Notes: a model not told the origin generated them from the letters alone. DNA of 60,507 bases from an uncultured Bacteroidota bacterium (GCA_903858475.1 CAIOIZ010000009.1:1-60507), one strand, 5' to 3'; positions 45,401 through 54,367 are shown, counted from the first letter of the stretch. Translations and numbers: made by a program.

Positions 45401-46040
45401 AGGAAATGCTGTTCCGCCCTTTACCCGAACCTATACTTCGGCGGGTAGCTATCCTATTCGTTTAACCGTTACCGATACTAATGGGTGTGGATCATTAGCT
45501 GTTACCGACAACCTACAAGTTTATCTTGTTCCATTGGTAAATGCAGGTACCGACAAACTCATTCAAACAGGTACGGCAGTTTTATTGAATGCAACGGTAA
45601 GCCCAGTATTGCCATTTAATTATTTATGGACACCTGCTTCCAGTTTAAACAGCGCAGGTATTTTGCAACCATTGGCGAGTCCCACCAGCACCACCAATTA
45701 TGTTTTGTTAGCAGAAGATCCTGTTTCTCATTGTAGTGGTACAGATGATGTAACTGTAAATGTGGTATCTAAATTATTTATCCCAAATGCATTTACACCC
45801 AATGGGGATGGAAAAAATGAAAGATGGGTTATTCCTGGCATAGCTTTGTACCCAGAAGCCACCGTCACCATTTATAATCGCTATGGGCAAAAAATAGTGG
45901 AATCAAAAAATTATAGCAATCAACCATGGGATGGTAATTATCAGGGAAAAAAGCAACCTATGGGGTCTTATGTTTATTTAATTATTTTGCATGATAATAA
46001 GAATCAGGTGTTTAAAGGCCAGGTGACAATTATCAGGTAA
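42405..46040 (+). CDS. Giant surface protein: IgGFc-binding-like N-terminus, PKD repeats, T9SS type B tail
   Basis: The 1211-residue protein has a signal peptide (ending STAQ). Residues about 25-480 resemble the IgGFc-binding protein N-terminal domain (NRGKEFWLGYSFSSNF; LSNKAIHIVSDVPVAVYAHE; YIEADKPILVSQYTP). Four or five PKD-type units span about 620-1030 (YLWNFDDGST, WLYDFGDGNI, WRYDFGDGNI, WRWNFGDGNT, WNWNFGNGIG), two of them near-duplicates. Then comes a YLWTPASSLNSAGI unit and a type B sorting domain (NAFTPNGDGKNERWVI to VTIIR). It is divergent from the other type B cargo and precedes a two-component pair by 34 bp. Likely a surface adhesin. Confidence 0.88.
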   Translation: MTIRIPHSLLIIMLVFAVYNSTAQNKSNRGKEFWLGYSFSSNFFAHAGLSDPVNQQELSLYISTQLAANVTVSINGTSWTQSFSIPSNTVDASIIIPKIGADDARILSDGLSNKAIHIVSDVPVAVYAHEYDAMFSAATMLMPSETWGYLYYSVNYYQTQGVSNPPFTASSQGVNFPDWYNWFYIVAKDDNTRILITPSDTCKNGWLPGQTYTVNLSKGEIYTVFGKANFAAGWITDTVNSSKDLTGSKILSIAGADGSCHPIALFSGTGGMHVCQKDGGEAVQQQVFPAQAWGSRYLTHHTINNFSGDINASFRNYYRICVKDPTTVVKKNGIVLTGLIRNFFYQYMDSTGGDYIEADKPILVSQYTPNRAQCWMNIQPAQLAIGDPEMFYLSPIEQGQNSVLFYTSSLNLISKSYVNIIIPTAGVSSMLLDGTPIPPSKIKLHPNNPAYSVAIGDLSTTMDMQHIITSDSAFTATVYGLGAYESYGYNIGCNINNLNIKTEIKNVFSITGNPDTITCPQTPFRIFAKIGYRLSNIHWKFSLVPGLTPTADSIIANPIPIDSPFINGRKYYTYTIQHDLLFANAGTYRIPFSYTSPNIDACNNTETDTVVVVVQQGPKANFNFTNPVCLKDTVYFTATSTANGFTIYDYLWNFDDGSTQSTVNAKKKYFTAGTQNVRYRIFATNGCVGDTTKQLTIFDSPIARLGVASPICQKDSVLISDTSSIGIGTIANWLYDFGDGNIINRTSPANFYHHYINPGTYQVKLIVSSNNSCKSDTSYQTVVVNASPIAKFGYDRNICVGDSIHITDTSSIAIGTLVDWRYDFGDGNILNRNTNSAFYHTYANPGTYILSLVTVSNLGCTSDTFRRTITVANKPSATFSYTGRACVDSGFTFTSTYTTATNTTWRWNFGDGNTANSSTGNTTVHAYSTSLSNILVKHVVDIGQGCVSDTVFQTIPLVHPNPTVSFTIKKDTVCENKPVLFTSNTGGISSWNWNFGNGIGNAVPPFTRTYTSAGSYPIRLTVTDTNGCGSLAVTDNLQVYLVPLVNAGTDKLIQTGTAVLLNATVSPVLPFNYLWTPASSLNSAGILQPLASPTSTTNYVLLAEDPVSHCSGTDDVTVNVVSKLFIPNAFTPNGDGKNERWVIPGIALYPEATVTIYNRYGQKIVESKNYSNQPWDGNYQGKKQPMGSYVYLIILHDNKNQVFKGQVTIIR

Positions 46041-46074
46041 ATGTTCAAATCAAATTCAGATATTTATAATATTT

Positions 46075-46686
46075 ATGCAACCTAGTATACTTATAGCAGA
46101 TGACCACAGTATGATCCGGAAGGGGTTGAAATTATATTTACAGCTCAACCTGGGTTATCAGGATATACAGGAAGCCGCCACCTGCAATGAATTGATGAAG
46201 GAACTCGTTAAGAAAAAATACACCCACCTTGTATTGGATATTATTCTTTCAGACGGGAATACATTGGAGGTGATTCCTAATATTCGCAGGGTTTATCCTG
46301 ATTTGAATATTATGGTTTTTTCTATGCAACCCAGTGAAGTATATGGAGAAGCATTGAAACAATATGGCATAAAATATTATCTATCAAAATCTGTTGGGGA
46401 GGAAGAAATCATTCAATTACTCCGTCAGTTTTTGCAAAACGAAGATCCAACATCAAGGCATCCTATCATTGCTTTTCAGGACAATCCCTTTTCTACCCTA
46501 GCTCCCAGAGAATTAGAAATATTGCATTATGTATTAAAGGGAATCGGCACCAAGGACATAGCTGAAACACTCAACCTGAAAATGAACACTATTTCCACGA
46601 TCAAGAACCGGATTTTTGAAAAAACCAATGCCGGTAATATTAAAGAATTAATGGAATTGGCCACCCTTTACAATGTAAATTATTGA
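46075..46686 (+). CDS. Response regulator with LuxR-type DNA-binding domain
   Basis: The 203-residue NarL-type regulator has an intact receiver: acidic pair Asp9/Asp10 (IADDHSM), phospho-acceptor Asp55 (LVLDIIL) and Lys105 (YYLSKSV). The C-terminal LuxR-type helix-turn-helix is LAPRELEILHYVLKGIGTKD, continuing IAETLNLKMNTISTIKNRIF. The kinase gene follows 20 bp downstream, so it is the likely cognate partner. The giant surface-protein gene ends 34 bp upstream, so the three may be one transcript and the pair may respond to, or control, the surface protein. Confidence 0.93.
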   Translation: MQPSILIADDHSMIRKGLKLYLQLNLGYQDIQEAATCNELMKELVKKKYTHLVLDIILSDGNTLEVIPNIRRVYPDLNIMVFSMQPSEVYGEALKQYGIKYYLSKSVGEEEIIQLLRQFLQNEDPTSRHPIIAFQDNPFSTLAPRELEILHYVLKGIGTKDIAETLNLKMNTISTIKNRIFEKTNAGNIKELMELATLYNVNY

Positions 46687-46706
46687 TGGCTTTGCTGTAA
46701 CTTGTT

Positions 46707-49700
46707 ATGGTAATTATGTACAGCATTCAAGCATTTATTATCAGTCTGCTTTTTTTATCTCTCCCTGCTTTTGCCCAAGAGCCAGGTCTGGCACAGGTGC
46801 AACAATTTACTACAGAAAACGGACTCCCCTCCAATGGTATTAAGGGGTTGCAATGGGATGAAAGTACCGGGTTTCTATGGATGGCAACGGAAGCTGGCAT
46901 TGTACGATTCAACGGAGTTGATTTCAGATCCTTTACAAAAGAAAATACCAAGGGCATCGCCTCAGAGAGAATGATGTTCATACTAAGAAATCAACAAAAT
47001 GAAATTTCAATTTCAGATATGGCTGGAAATATTTTTTCTGTTCGGCAAAATATGCCCGATTTGAAATACAAGGCAATCCCAAATTCAAATCCATATAGCG
47101 GAAATTATTATTTAGTGGGTACTTCAGATCGTTTTTTTCTACAGCATCGTAAAGATGCTATTCCAGCAAGATTTTCTGTCGTAACAGAAAAATTAATTAG
47201 CCTTAGCGATACCGCCTGCCTTATTTTACAAGCTGGTAATTTGTATTACAATTCCATTTCTTTAAACAACCCAAGGCCTCTAACAATAGCTGAAAATAAT
47301 ATTAGTTCATTCTTTAAAATGAATGGTCAGGTATTTGTATTCAATAATGAAAAAAAAGCCTTTATACTTGATGTAAATAAATTTAGTCTAACAGCTATTG
47401 CTATTGAAAATAGCCAAGCAGAATGGCTGCCAAAATTTGATTTGCAAAGTAAAATTTACTGGGAAACCGGCATGTCTCATCCTATTTTAATTGAAAACGA
47501 AAATGCATGGGAAATTAGCTTCGAAAAAAATCGATTGGTTACTAGCGTAATCTTTTCGGGAATACCCTCGGATGCTTTAATACGTTGTGTGCAATATAGT
47601 GCTGAAAAAGGATTGTTATTTATTGGTACAGATTCAAAAGGATTGATTGTTTTAAAAAAATCAACAGTCGAGACTAAGAAACGGGCAACAATTAATACAA
47701 AAAACCGAAACTCTTATTACTCTCAAGTAGCATTGCCCAATGGCAGTATATTAACTAATGAAGGGGATATTATTAATGGCAAAGAAGCATTTAAGGGGGA
47801 CTTGCCTATAAAGGGGAAGTTTACTTTTTATGTCTCCATCACCAATGATAGTTTGCTTTGGTACTCGCAGGTAGAGGATAAATTGGGATATGCATGTTTG
47901 CATCAATACAATATGGTAACCCGCGAGACCAAAATATATAATAAAATAAAACTTGAAGTGGTTTTGCTTTCCACGGGGGGACAATTATTTGCCGCTTCCA
48001 ACAATGGGATAGGTTACATCAATAATGATAGTTTGATCTATTTAAAAAAATATCCCAATAATGCCAATTTTATTACTTATGATATCCAGGAATTAAGTTC
48101 CGGTACATTGGCTATTGCAACCTGCGCTGGCGTATTTCGATATCAAATTAAGACTCATATTCTTGACACTTTATTTCAAAAAGACAATGCATGTGTTCGC
48201 ACGCTATGGAAATACAAGGATTATGTATTTATGGGAACCTACGGATCGGGTTTTTATATTTATAAAAATGGCAATACACAGCAGATGCCCCTAGATAAAA
48301 ATAAATATTTGTCATATGCTCATTGTTTTGTACCTGATGGAAAAGGATTTGTTTGGATAAGCACTAATCGAGGGTTATTTAAGGCCAATTTGCAGGAATT
48401 AATAGATGCCTATGACTATAAAAACAGTATGGTTTATTACCATTATTTCGGAAATAAAGATGGCATGGAAATGACAGAACTCAATGGCGGTTGTAAACCT
48501 TGTGCGCTACGCCTGAAAAATGATATAATATCTTTTCCCTCGATGGATGGACTGTTATGGGTGAATTCTGATTATGCCAATCCTGTATATCCTTCCGGCG
48601 AAGTGTTTATTGATGAAGTGATAGTTGATAATAAATTAACTACTCCTATGGAAATGGCCACTCACCCATTGCCTGCCACTACCAGTGATATTGCCATTAA
48701 GCTGGCTTATTCGGCCTGGTGTAATAACGAAAATATCTATCTAGAATATCAATTAAATGATACGGTGCAATGGAAGTCGGTGGCTTATGGCGATGCTGCT
48801 GAAATTCGGTTTAGTAACCTTCCCTCAGGAAGCTACAAACTAAGAATTCGCAAATTGAATGGGTTTGGACCTAACAATTACTCTTATAAAGTATTGGAAT
48901 TTTCTATTATAACACCCTGGTATAAACGCTGGTGGTTTTACGCTTTACTCGCATTGTCTATTACCGGATTATTTGCACTTTACTTTAGAATTCGTACCAA
49001 CCAATACATCATCCGACAAGAAAAACTGGAAAAACAGGTTGCAGAAAAAACAAGCGAATTGCAGGAGCAAAATGAAATCTTAGAAAAAAATAACTCCATT
49101 AAAACCAGATTGATTTCAATTATCAGTCATGATATTGTTACGCCCTTAAAGTTTGTTGCAGTAGCGGGGCAGAACCTACTGGAAAAAAAGTCCCTGATGT
49201 CGGAAGAATTACAGGACGAAACAATAAGGGAAATGACCAATACTGCCAGAGAATTACAATTGCTTTCTACAAATATTCTTAATTGGATTAAATACCAGAA
49301 TGAAAACAGAAGGTTGACAAAGGAGCAATTTCATTTGTATGATTTGGTCAATCAGGTAACCGGAATACTTCATTCCATGGCCAAACAAAAACAGTTGCGT
49401 TTAGTAAATCAGGTAGAAGAACAATTGCAGGTATATCAATTCTTTGAACCTTTGAAAATTTTGATTTATAATTTATTGACTAATGCTATCAATTTTGCAG
49501 AGAAAAGTGATATCCATATAAATGCAGTATTAATGGATGGGGAAATTACCATTACAGTAAGTGATCAAGGAGTAGGGATGAGTGCGGATCAAATTAAAAA
49601 TATCATGGCTGATCAGTTTATTGTCTCTTCCGCCAATATGGATAACAGAAAGGGTAATGGACTTGGATACCTGATTATTAAGGACCTGATTAAGATGACA

Positions 49701-49799
49701 GGAGCTACACTTTATATTAAAAGTGAAAAAGCTGTTGGCACTGCCGTGTCTGTTACTTTTTCTAATACGATTGTAGATAAATCAGATAGCCTTCATTAA
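46707..49799 (+). CDS. Sensor histidine kinase with periplasmic two-component propeller
   Basis: The 1030-residue kinase has a signal peptide (ending AFAQ). A periplasmic region with two-component-propeller repeats follows (QFTTENGLPSNGIKGLQWDE; FLWMATEAGIVRFNG; FVWISTNRGLFKAN). Then come a Y_Y_Y domain (about 655-735), one membrane helix (WWFYALLALSITGLFALYF, about 742-760), a coiled coil, a HisKA-type phosphoacceptor (SIISHDIVTPL, His808), and a HATPase domain with NLLTNAINF, DQGVGM and GNGLGYLI. It lacks fused receiver or AraC domains, unlike the hybrid kinases of glycan loci, and instead pairs with the LuxR-type regulator upstream. The ligand is unknown. Confidence 0.92.
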   Translation: MVIMYSIQAFIISLLFLSLPAFAQEPGLAQVQQFTTENGLPSNGIKGLQWDESTGFLWMATEAGIVRFNGVDFRSFTKENTKGIASERMMFILRNQQNEISISDMAGNIFSVRQNMPDLKYKAIPNSNPYSGNYYLVGTSDRFFLQHRKDAIPARFSVVTEKLISLSDTACLILQAGNLYYNSISLNNPRPLTIAENNISSFFKMNGQVFVFNNEKKAFILDVNKFSLTAIAIENSQAEWLPKFDLQSKIYWETGMSHPILIENENAWEISFEKNRLVTSVIFSGIPSDALIRCVQYSAEKGLLFIGTDSKGLIVLKKSTVETKKRATINTKNRNSYYSQVALPNGSILTNEGDIINGKEAFKGDLPIKGKFTFYVSITNDSLLWYSQVEDKLGYACLHQYNMVTRETKIYNKIKLEVVLLSTGGQLFAASNNGIGYINNDSLIYLKKYPNNANFITYDIQELSSGTLAIATCAGVFRYQIKTHILDTLFQKDNACVRTLWKYKDYVFMGTYGSGFYIYKNGNTQQMPLDKNKYLSYAHCFVPDGKGFVWISTNRGLFKANLQELIDAYDYKNSMVYYHYFGNKDGMEMTELNGGCKPCALRLKNDIISFPSMDGLLWVNSDYANPVYPSGEVFIDEVIVDNKLTTPMEMATHPLPATTSDIAIKLAYSAWCNNENIYLEYQLNDTVQWKSVAYGDAAEIRFSNLPSGSYKLRIRKLNGFGPNNYSYKVLEFSIITPWYKRWWFYALLALSITGLFALYFRIRTNQYIIRQEKLEKQVAEKTSELQEQNEILEKNNSIKTRLISIISHDIVTPLKFVAVAGQNLLEKKSLMSEELQDETIREMTNTARELQLLSTNILNWIKYQNENRRLTKEQFHLYDLVNQVTGILHSMAKQKQLRLVNQVEEQLQVYQFFEPLKILIYNLLTNAINFAEKSDIHINAVLMDGEITITVSDQGVGMSADQIKNIMADQFIVSSANMDNRKGNGLGYLIIKDLIKMTGATLYIKSEKAVGTAVSVTFSNTIVDKSDSLH

Positions 49800-49969
49800 A
49801 TGATTTACGAAAAAGCAATACTTTAATAGCAATAATTCACTGATGGTAAGCACTAATGTAGTGAGTTTGCGGGGCACAGTTCATTTAATTTAACTTTATT
49901 TTAAATAGTATACCCTGTGGTGGGTAGCACATTGGTAAAACTCTTTGATACATTGCGTAAAACTGTTTT

Positions 49970-51058
49970 ATGGCTAAATTATTTGTATTGCCGGTTTTGT
50001 TTATTTCAATTCATATCAATGCACAACTAACCACTGTGCAAAAAGAAAAACATTCTATTCGTATTTTGAACCAAATACCCTGTAGTGCTGTAAAAGACCA
50101 ATACCTTTCCTCTACCTGCTGGAGTTTTGCTGGCAATTCATTTTTTGAATCAGAACTGATTCGCAACGGAAAGAAAAATATTGACCTCAGCGAAATGTAT
50201 TCAGCTCGTTTGGCATGGATACAGAAAATTCAGTTACACCTTAAAAAAAATGGATTGAATTGCTTAACACCAGGAGGTCAATTTCATACTATACAATGGG
50301 TAATGAAAGAATATGGAATGGTTCCGGAAGAAGTATACAACGGAAAACCTGCAGGAGAAATAAATCACAATCATACAAATTTAGATACAGCAATCACCCG
50401 CTTTGTAAAAAAACTAGTCAGACAAAAAAAGCAATCACCTGATGCTGCAGACTGGATATATATTAATTCATTACTGGATAGATACCTGGGGAAATTACCG
50501 GCAATATTTATAGTTCAAGGGCAACAATATAATCCCAAGACTTATATGCAGCAGTATCTCCAACTTAAGCCAGAAGATTATGTAGAAATAACATCTTATA
50601 CGCATCATCCTTATTATAAGGGCTTCGTATTGGAAAATGAATATAATTTTTCCGATGACTTATACATGAATCTGCCCTTTAATGAATTCAAAGCCATCAC
50701 GGATAGTGCGTTGATGCAGGGCTATACTGTACTATGGAATGGAGACGTAAGTGATGAAGGTTTCAATTTCGCAAACGGGGCAGCATATGTAGACAATAAA
50801 TCGACAGATATAGTAAGTGCTAGGCAATCTGCATTTAAAGATAGTACCAGTTATTTAGACCATGTTATGCATATAGTTGGTTTAGCCAAGAATGAACTGG
50901 GGCATACTTGGTATTATGTAAAAAATTCTTGGGGAGTACAAAATGAATTAGAAGGATATTTATTAATGGATGAAAATTATTTTGCTATTAAAACCACTGC
51001 GATAGTTGTTAATCGTAAGGCCATACCCTTGCCGATTCAACAAAAAATGCCTAAGTAA
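49970..51058 (+). CDS. Secreted C1 (papain-like) cysteine peptidase, bleomycin-hydrolase-like
   Basis: The 362-residue protein has a signal peptide (MAKLFVLPVLFISIHINAQ) and the C1 triad in bleomycin-hydrolase style: Cys50 in SSTCWSFAGNSFFESEL, His301 in LDHVMHIVGLAKN and Asn319 in YVKNSWG, with the oxyanion Gln in VKDQYLSS. Family features include LSEMYSARLAWI and the DEGFNF segment before the His. Export is unusual for cytoplasmic bleomycin hydrolases but common in Bacteroidota. It could degrade peptides in the periplasm or outside. It converges on a small secreted-protein gene with 7 bp between the stops. Confidence 0.92.
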   Translation: MAKLFVLPVLFISIHINAQLTTVQKEKHSIRILNQIPCSAVKDQYLSSTCWSFAGNSFFESELIRNGKKNIDLSEMYSARLAWIQKIQLHLKKNGLNCLTPGGQFHTIQWVMKEYGMVPEEVYNGKPAGEINHNHTNLDTAITRFVKKLVRQKKQSPDAADWIYINSLLDRYLGKLPAIFIVQGQQYNPKTYMQQYLQLKPEDYVEITSYTHHPYYKGFVLENEYNFSDDLYMNLPFNEFKAITDSALMQGYTVLWNGDVSDEGFNFANGAAYVDNKSTDIVSARQSAFKDSTSYLDHVMHIVGLAKNELGHTWYYVKNSWGVQNELEGYLLMDENYFAIKTTAIVVNRKAIPLPIQQKMPK

Positions 51059-51065
51059 TTTTCAT

Positions 51066-51512
51066 TTATTTTTTTATCTCTCTTATTGCCTTTTCGCAGG
51101 CGTTCAATTTTAGTTCTCCTTCATTTATTAATATCTTCTGGGCCTCTCCTTCTATTTCTATTTTATATTTATAAATACCCGCTACCAGTTCATACAAGCA
51201 TTCCTGGCTATTATTGGGTATTTTTAAACTTAAATTTCCAATATAAGTATTTCCTATTCTTCTGAACAGACTAATGTTGACGGTATTTCCACTGTTATTT
51301 TTATAGCAGATGTCAGCAATATTTTTGATAGTACAACTATCCAATACCGGATTATTGACAGGCATAGCAATTAAACTATTTTTCGGCGTTTTTATAACTC
51401 TTATGAGATCCACAAGTGTTTTGCTACCCTCAATAATATTGGCTGCCAAATTATTTTGGGCTATTGCAGCGGAGCAGGCTATTAGCAATAAAAGGGAGTA
51501 ATATATTCTCAT
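51066..51512 (-). CDS. Small secreted protein of unknown function
   Basis: The 148-residue protein has a signal peptide (MRIYYSLLLLIACSAAIAQ). A mainly beta domain with an even pattern of charged and hydrophobic residues follows (NTVNISLFRRIGNTYIGNLS; YKYKIEIEGEAQKILINEG) and five Cys (counting the one in the signal peptide). It converges on the C1 peptidase gene. I looked for chagasin-type inhibitor motifs because of that neighbour and did not find them. No family recognised. Confidence 0.72.
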   Translation of the reverse strand: MRIYYSLLLLIACSAAIAQNNLAANIIEGSKTLVDLIRVIKTPKNSLIAMPVNNPVLDSCTIKNIADICYKNNSGNTVNISLFRRIGNTYIGNLSLKIPNNSQECLYELVAGIYKYKIEIEGEAQKILINEGELKLNACEKAIREIKK

Positions 51513-51592
51513 TGTCGTTTTGATTTATTGTAAGAGGATGCATTTCTCCAAATAATTACATAATTCTATTACATTTGCTTCAAATATTTATT

Positions 51593-52528
51593 ATGAAAAA
51601 ATTGCTAAAAATAGTATTCAAGACAGTATTGATACTTTTTTTATTCATTAATATGGTCACTGCATTTCATGCATATAAATTCACTCATTTTTATGATGCT
51701 GGAACTATTACCATCCAACCCGATTCAGTAAAGAGTGGATGGGATAAAACAAAAGAAGCTTTATTCGGAATTAATTTTGCCAAGCAAATAAATAGTTTGC
51801 CCGATTCGGGAATACAAGTGGTAAAACTTACCACTAAGTCGGGTTTGAAATTAGAAGCTTGGTATGGTCGAGTAGAAAATCCCATTGGAACTGTTTGCTT
51901 ATTTCATGGACATGGCGGAAAAAAATCTGGTACGAATGCAGAAGCTACTGCATTTAGAAAAATGGGGTACAATACATTTCAATTAGATTTTAGGGCACAT
52001 GGAGCAAGTGAGGGCAATACATGTACCGTTGGATATGATGAAACAGAAGATGTAGAATTGGCTTATAACTTTATCCAAAATAAGCAGGAGAAAAATATCG
52101 TACTCTGGGGTATTTCAATGGGCGCATCTACTATTTTAAAAGCTATAAAAGATTATCCATTGCATCCTACTAGAATTATTCTTGAAATGCCTTTTGGTTC
52201 TATCTCCAAAGCAGTAGAGGGGCGAATAAAGATGATGGGATTACCAAAACAGCCCTTGGCTACATTGCTTACTTTTTGGGGCGGCGTTGAACATGGCTTT
52301 TGGGCATTTAATATGCGCCCCAGTGATTATGCAAAAAAAATCGCCTGCCCAGTATTGTTGCAGTGGGGAGCCAATGATCCAAGAGTAACCAGGGGTGAAA
52401 TAGATGACAGCTATAGTAATATCAATACAGCAAAAAAACTGGTGATATATGAAAATAGTGGTCATGAAAGTCTTTGCAAAAAGGAAAAAGAAAAATGGGT
52501 TAAAGAAGTAAATAATTTTTTACAATAA
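51593..52528 (+). CDS. Membrane-anchored alpha/beta hydrolase
   Basis: From the ATG at 51593 (311 residues) the protein has an N-terminal membrane segment (IVFKTVLILFLFINMVTAF). An alpha/beta hydrolase domain follows: oxyanion-type LFHGHGGKKS, nucleophile Ser175 in GISMGAS, Asp262 in GANDPRV and His291 in NSGHESL. The layout matches lysophospholipase/BAAT-like esterases of unknown substrate. A TTG at 51575 is also in frame but unlikely. Its TAA shares a base with the queA ATG (TAATG), so the two are translationally coupled although no functional link is obvious. Confidence 0.88.
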   Translation: MKKLLKIVFKTVLILFLFINMVTAFHAYKFTHFYDAGTITIQPDSVKSGWDKTKEALFGINFAKQINSLPDSGIQVVKLTTKSGLKLEAWYGRVENPIGTVCLFHGHGGKKSGTNAEATAFRKMGYNTFQLDFRAHGASEGNTCTVGYDETEDVELAYNFIQNKQEKNIVLWGISMGASTILKAIKDYPLHPTRIILEMPFGSISKAVEGRIKMMGLPKQPLATLLTFWGGVEHGFWAFNMRPSDYAKKIACPVLLQWGANDPRVTRGEIDDSYSNINTAKKLVIYENSGHESLCKKEKEKWVKEVNNFLQ

Positions 52529-53778
52529 TGCATCCTCGACAATTAGCGATTAGCAATTTTGCGTACGACTTACCTGATAGCCAGGTTGCATTATACCCCT
52601 TATCAAAAAGAGACGATGCAAAACTATTAATATATAGGGAGGGGGAAATTAAAACTTCTACCTATCAGCACATCGCTGATTATATTCCAGCAGGTAGTTT
52701 GCTACTTTTCAACAATACAAAAGTTATTAAAGCGAGGCTTTTTTTTCAAAAAGCATCCGGAGCTGTTATTGAAATATTTCTATTAGAACCATATCAAGCT
52801 GAATACAGCCAGACCTTTTCTCAATCAGCCACAGCTAGCTGGAAGTGTTTTATTGGAGGTGCCGCAAAATGGAAGGAGGGTGAATTAATGCAGATAGTAG
52901 AGAAGGATGGTCATCCTATACAACTCTACGTACAAAAAATAGAGCAACAAACGGAAGCTTATATTGTTTCTTTCAGGTGGGATGCAGGAATAAGTTTTGC
53001 TGAAATATTGGAGTTAGCTGGTAATATCCCCTTGCCTCCCTATATCAAAAGGGCAGCAACGGAATCGGATAAAGAAAGCTATCAAACTATTTATGCCGAA
53101 CAGCAGGGTTCTGTAGCAGCGCCCACTGCGGGCTTGCATTTTACCGAAAATGTATTTGACAATTTAAAGCATAAAAAAATTGCTAGCAATTTTGTTACCC
53201 TACATGTGGGCGCAGGTACATTCAAGCCAGTGAAAGCTGCTTTTATGGAGCAACACGAAATGCATTCAGAATGGATGGATGTTTGTAAAGCTACTATCCA
53301 AGCATTAATTGATCAGCAGGGGCAACAAATTTTTGCCGTGGGAACAACTTCTCTTCGAACAATGGAATCGCTGTATTGGATGGGCGTAAAAACAATATTG
53401 AATCCTGCTTGTACAGACATTGCCATTCAACAGTGGGATGTTTATGAACCCAGTTTGGCCAATCAAAATATATCCGCTTCTCAGGCACTGCATTCATTAT
53501 TAGACTGGATGGAATTGCAGTCATTGCAACAAATAATAATTCAGACTCAAATATTCATCGCTCCTGGTTATTCGTTTCGGGTAGCCAATGGTATTGTCAC
53601 CAATTTCCATCAGCCTCAATCCACTTTATTATTGTTGGTCGCGGCTGCCATTGGTGAAGATTGGAAACGCGTATATTCCTATGCGCTAGAAAATAAATTC
53701 AGATTTTTGAGTTATGGAGATGGTAGTTTAATTTACTTCAAAAAGCACTTCACTTTAGAGCACCCTAAGGTTGAATAG
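52528..53778 (+). CDS. queA: S-adenosylmethionine:tRNA ribosyltransferase-isomerase
   Basis: QueA transfers and rearranges the ribosyl part of SAM onto preQ1 in tRNA, giving epoxyqueuosine. The 416-residue protein has the family blocks: FAYDLPDSQVALYPLSKRD, NNTKVIKARLF, NIPLPPYIKR, YAEQQGSVAAPTAGLHFT, LHVGAGTFKPVK and MHSEWMDV. It is longer than the typical 340-360 residues because of extra sequence in the first half (around LEPYQAEYSQTFSQSATAS) and the C-terminal region. It overlaps the alpha/beta hydrolase gene by 1 bp, and its 3' end overlaps the convergent L,D-transpeptidase gene by 14 bp. Confidence 0.95.
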   Translation: MHPRQLAISNFAYDLPDSQVALYPLSKRDDAKLLIYREGEIKTSTYQHIADYIPAGSLLLFNNTKVIKARLFFQKASGAVIEIFLLEPYQAEYSQTFSQSATASWKCFIGGAAKWKEGELMQIVEKDGHPIQLYVQKIEQQTEAYIVSFRWDAGISFAEILELAGNIPLPPYIKRAATESDKESYQTIYAEQQGSVAAPTAGLHFTENVFDNLKHKKIASNFVTLHVGAGTFKPVKAAFMEQHEMHSEWMDVCKATIQALIDQQGQQIFAVGTTSLRTMESLYWMGVKTILNPACTDIAIQQWDVYEPSLANQNISASQALHSLLDWMELQSLQQIIIQTQIFIAPGYSFRVANGIVTNFHQPQSTLLLLVAAAIGEDWKRVYSYALENKFRFLSYGDGSLIYFKKHFTLEHPKVE

Positions 53779-54367
53779 TAACCCTAGTGCCCAGATGAAT
53801 ATAACTGAAAAGGTCTTGCATTTCGGTATATTTTACCGATATACAACCATCTGTCCAATTATAAAAATTATCAACTGTCCACTCTTCCTCAGGTCTAGTA
53901 GCATGAATGGCAATGCCATTACCAATCCTTGCATTTTTGCTTAGCAACCCTTTTGATTTTCTTTCATTGAAACGTTTAAGACTCGTTTCATTTGGATAGT
54001 CCAATAATAATTCAGGTCCCCATTTTGGGTGAATTTTCTTGATGATAATTTTAAAATTACCTTCTGGTGTTCTGCGATCTCCTTCCCGCATTTTATCACT
54101 TAGGTCTTTGCTGCCAAATACTACCGGATAGGTTGCATACCAACCTTCGTCGTCGTATACTTTTAATTCATAATCACTTTTGTCAATGACAATATAATAT
54201 TGATTTTCGGAAGAATCTGGCCTTGCAGTAATGGATGATTTAGTAATAGTGGTTGCAGCCTTATTTTTTTGGGCAGGTTTTTTCTTTTTCCCTTTATCAG
54301 GGGTAAAGGAAAATAGTACTAGGGTACAAATTGTTAATACAAAAAAATTGATTTTGAAAAATTTCAT
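53765..54367 (-). CDS. L,D-transpeptidase (YkuD family)
   Basis: The 200-residue exported protein (hydrophobic N-terminus, then a Lys-rich linker KGKKKKPAQKNKAAT) has a YkuD catalytic domain with IAIHATRP (His155) and the S/T-x-G-C block WTDGCISV (Cys175). REGDRRTPEGNFKI is the family hallmark upstream. Such enzymes form 3-3 cross-links in peptidoglycan or attach proteins to it. The Lys-rich linker may bind the wall. Its 3' end overlaps queA by 14 bp on the other strand. Confidence 0.92.
   Translation of the reverse strand: MKFFKINFFVLTICTLVLFSFTPDKGKKKKPAQKNKAATTITKSSITARPDSSENQYYIVIDKSDYELKVYDDEGWYATYPVVFGSKDLSDKMREGDRRTPEGNFKIIIKKIHPKWGPELLLDYPNETSLKRFNERKSKGLLSKNARIGNGIAIHATRPEEEWTVDNFYNWTDGCISVKYTEMQDLFSYIHLGTRVTIQP

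Noticed and set aside
51066-51512. Chagasin-like inhibitor of the neighbouring C1 peptidase
   Set aside because: The chagasin loop motifs (NPTTG, GxGG, RPF types) are absent; the neighbour alone does not support an inhibitor.
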